Assembly (NCBI RefSeq): GCF_002723615.1 | Contig: NZ_KZ304961.1 | Location: 50,351-114,350 of the forward strand | Reading direction: 5' to 3' | DNA: 64,000 bases | Source: Limimaricola cinnabarinus | Lineage (GTDB): Bacteria; Pseudomonadota; Alphaproteobacteria; Rhodobacterales; Rhodobacteraceae | Part shown: positions 62,988-64,000 of the stretch, piece after piece | How positions within the stretch are numbered: position 1 is the stretch's first letter | Layout: each line of letters begins with the position of its first letter | Program-made: the position numbers and the translations under genes | Notes under the pieces: model-generated | Told to the model about the DNA's origin: nothing | Database searches by the model: none | Seen by the model: the letters and a program-made list of their open reading frames with translations, nothing else

Positions 62988-64000
62988 TCAGGCCCACAGG
63001 CCGAAGCCCACGGCCCAGAGCGTCAGCAGCGTGCCGGTGACCAGTGCATAGGCGCCGTTCCACTTCAACCCGACATGCAGCGCGCTCTTCTTGGCAAAGC
63101 TGCCGGTGAGCAGCGTCGTCGCGGTGAAGGGCGAGGTGATGCCCGAGAGCGCCCAGCCGGCGGTGATCGCGATGAACAGCGCCACGGGGCTGACGCCCAT
63201 CGCCTCCGCGCTCGGCAGCAGCGGAAACAGCAGCGTCACGCCCAGGATCGGGTTCATGCCGAGCTGCCCGGTGACGGGGATGAACCAGACCAGGAGCGCG
63301 AGGATCACCGGGCCGGGCAGCGCCGCGATCAGGGGGGCGAAATCGGCCACATGCGGCGCGATCAGCCCCGCCCCGGCGGTGCCGATATAGCCCGCCATCA
63401 TCAGCAGCGTCAGCTCGGGGCGGTAGCGCGGCAGCTCCTGGGCCGCGAAGCGCCCCGCCCGCCCCCAGGCGCCGCGCGGCCCCGCCTGAAGCAGCACCCA
63501 GCCCAGCGCCAGAAGCGGCACCACCAGCAGCACCGCACCCACCACGCGCACCCCGAAGGCCACGTGCAAGAGCCAGACCGGCAGGCCCAAGAGCGCCAGG
63601 AGCGCCAGAAGCGGCAGCACCGCGCCCGGCCCGCCCTCGGGCGAATGACGCACCGGGGTGGTGGTGAGCCGGGGCCTGAAGATCTGGTCCATGGCCCAGC
63701 CGGTCCCGGCGACGATCAGCCCGGTCACCATCGCCGGCAGCACCGTGGCCTTGTAGGGGGCGGCGGGCAGCAGCGCGCCGGTGATCGCGACCGAGAAGGA
63801 GAGCGGCGACCATGGCAGCACCGAAACGAAGCCCCGCTGGATCGCCAGCAGCATCCGGCGCGTGCGGTGAAAGCGGATCTCGGGGTCGGGCTCGCGTTCG
63901 GAGCTTGCGACCGAAAGGCTGCCCAGCAGCGCGATCGAGCCGTAATTGAGCAGCACCGAAAAGGCCTGCCCGCCCAGGGTGAGCGCGAGGTAGCGCCGCC
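62988..64000 (-). CDS. Multi-pass membrane protein, transporter-like (partial)
   Basis: The frame runs off the right edge without a start; 337 residues are visible. At least eight hydrophobic helices alternate with short loops. Segments such as VTGQLGMNPILGVTLLFPLLP and TAGWALSGITSPFTATTLLTGSF recall re-entrant Ser/Thr/Gly motifs of ion-transporter-superfamily carriers (SLC13/CitM-like). I cannot name the family with confidence. GTG at 63954-63956 could start a shorter protein, but the coding frame continues upstream (LALTLGGQAFSV). Confidence 0.6.
   Translation of the reverse strand, partial: RRYLALTLGGQAFSVLLNYGSIALLGSLSVASSEREPDPEIRFHRTRRMLLAIQRGFVSVLPWSPLSFSVAITGALLPAAPYKATVLPAMVTGLIVAGTGWAMDQIFRPRLTTTPVRHSPEGGPGAVLPLLALLALLGLPVWLLHVAFGVRVVGAVLLVVPLLALGWVLLQAGPRGAWGRAGRFAAQELPRYRPELTLLMMAGYIGTAGAGLIAPHVADFAPLIAALPGPVILALLVWFIPVTGQLGMNPILGVTLLFPLLPSAEAMGVSPVALFIAITAGWALSGITSPFTATTLLTGSFAKKSALHVGLKWNGAYALVTGTLLTLWAVGFGLWA

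Overview
This 64 kb window is GC-rich, densely coded DNA. It looks like a chromosome segment from an alphaproteobacterium of the Rhodobacteraceae type. Supporting signs are a C4-pathway 5-aminolevulinate synthase (hemA), the DUF2849-sulfite reductase-APS reductase-DUF934-ferredoxin reductase operon, the pyrC-pyrE-dnaB order, a non-AUG start for infC, and many ATGA stop/start overlaps. No phage, insertion sequence, CRISPR array or rRNA operon is visible.

Layout. 0-17.6 kb is mostly housekeeping and envelope: bcp end, DUF455, an M23 peptidase overlapping a bactofilin, prfB, PBP1A, amiC, a DsbA-like protein, ispG, a RodZ-like protein, hemA and an M20 peptidase. 17.6-21 kb holds two tandem tRNA-Asp, two tRNA-Val, soxR with a textbook SoxR box facing a small unknown ORF, and a nucleosidase. 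21-33 kb has lon, an Old Yellow Enzyme, tgt, an efflux-pump-free arsenic operon (arsR-aqpS-arsC), sufT-mscS-sufA, tpiA and a lone P450. 33-37 kb is the assimilatory sulfate operon beside an Lrp regulator. 37-46 kb has infC, a very repetitive OmpA-family protein, pyrC, pyrE and dnaB. 46-53.6 kb carries a short CysG, a TrpD2-like protein, a PCuAC copper chaperone, an ArgE-like/DoeA-like hydrolase pair and a three-PAS HWE-type kinase.

53.6-62.3 kb looks accessory and partly decayed. It has an orphan formylglycine-generating-enzyme homologue joined to a truncated GntR gene, a dead SMP-30/gluconolactonase gene and the tail of a metallo-beta-lactamase-fold gene. Between the relics is an intact module: a QseBC/PmrAB-type two-component system divergent from dsbD-tlpA-dsbA-L,D-transpeptidase, with a perfect CTTAAG-N5-CTTAAG operator in the gap. 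I read it as a regulated periplasmic thiol-reducing system, possibly serving the single-cysteine L,D-transpeptidase. This is the strongest candidate for a new system here.

A 27-base sequence recurs seven times between genes. It usually lies just downstream of a stop codon and reads in the gene's direction; twice it occurs as a convergent pair. The window ends inside a membrane transporter-like gene.
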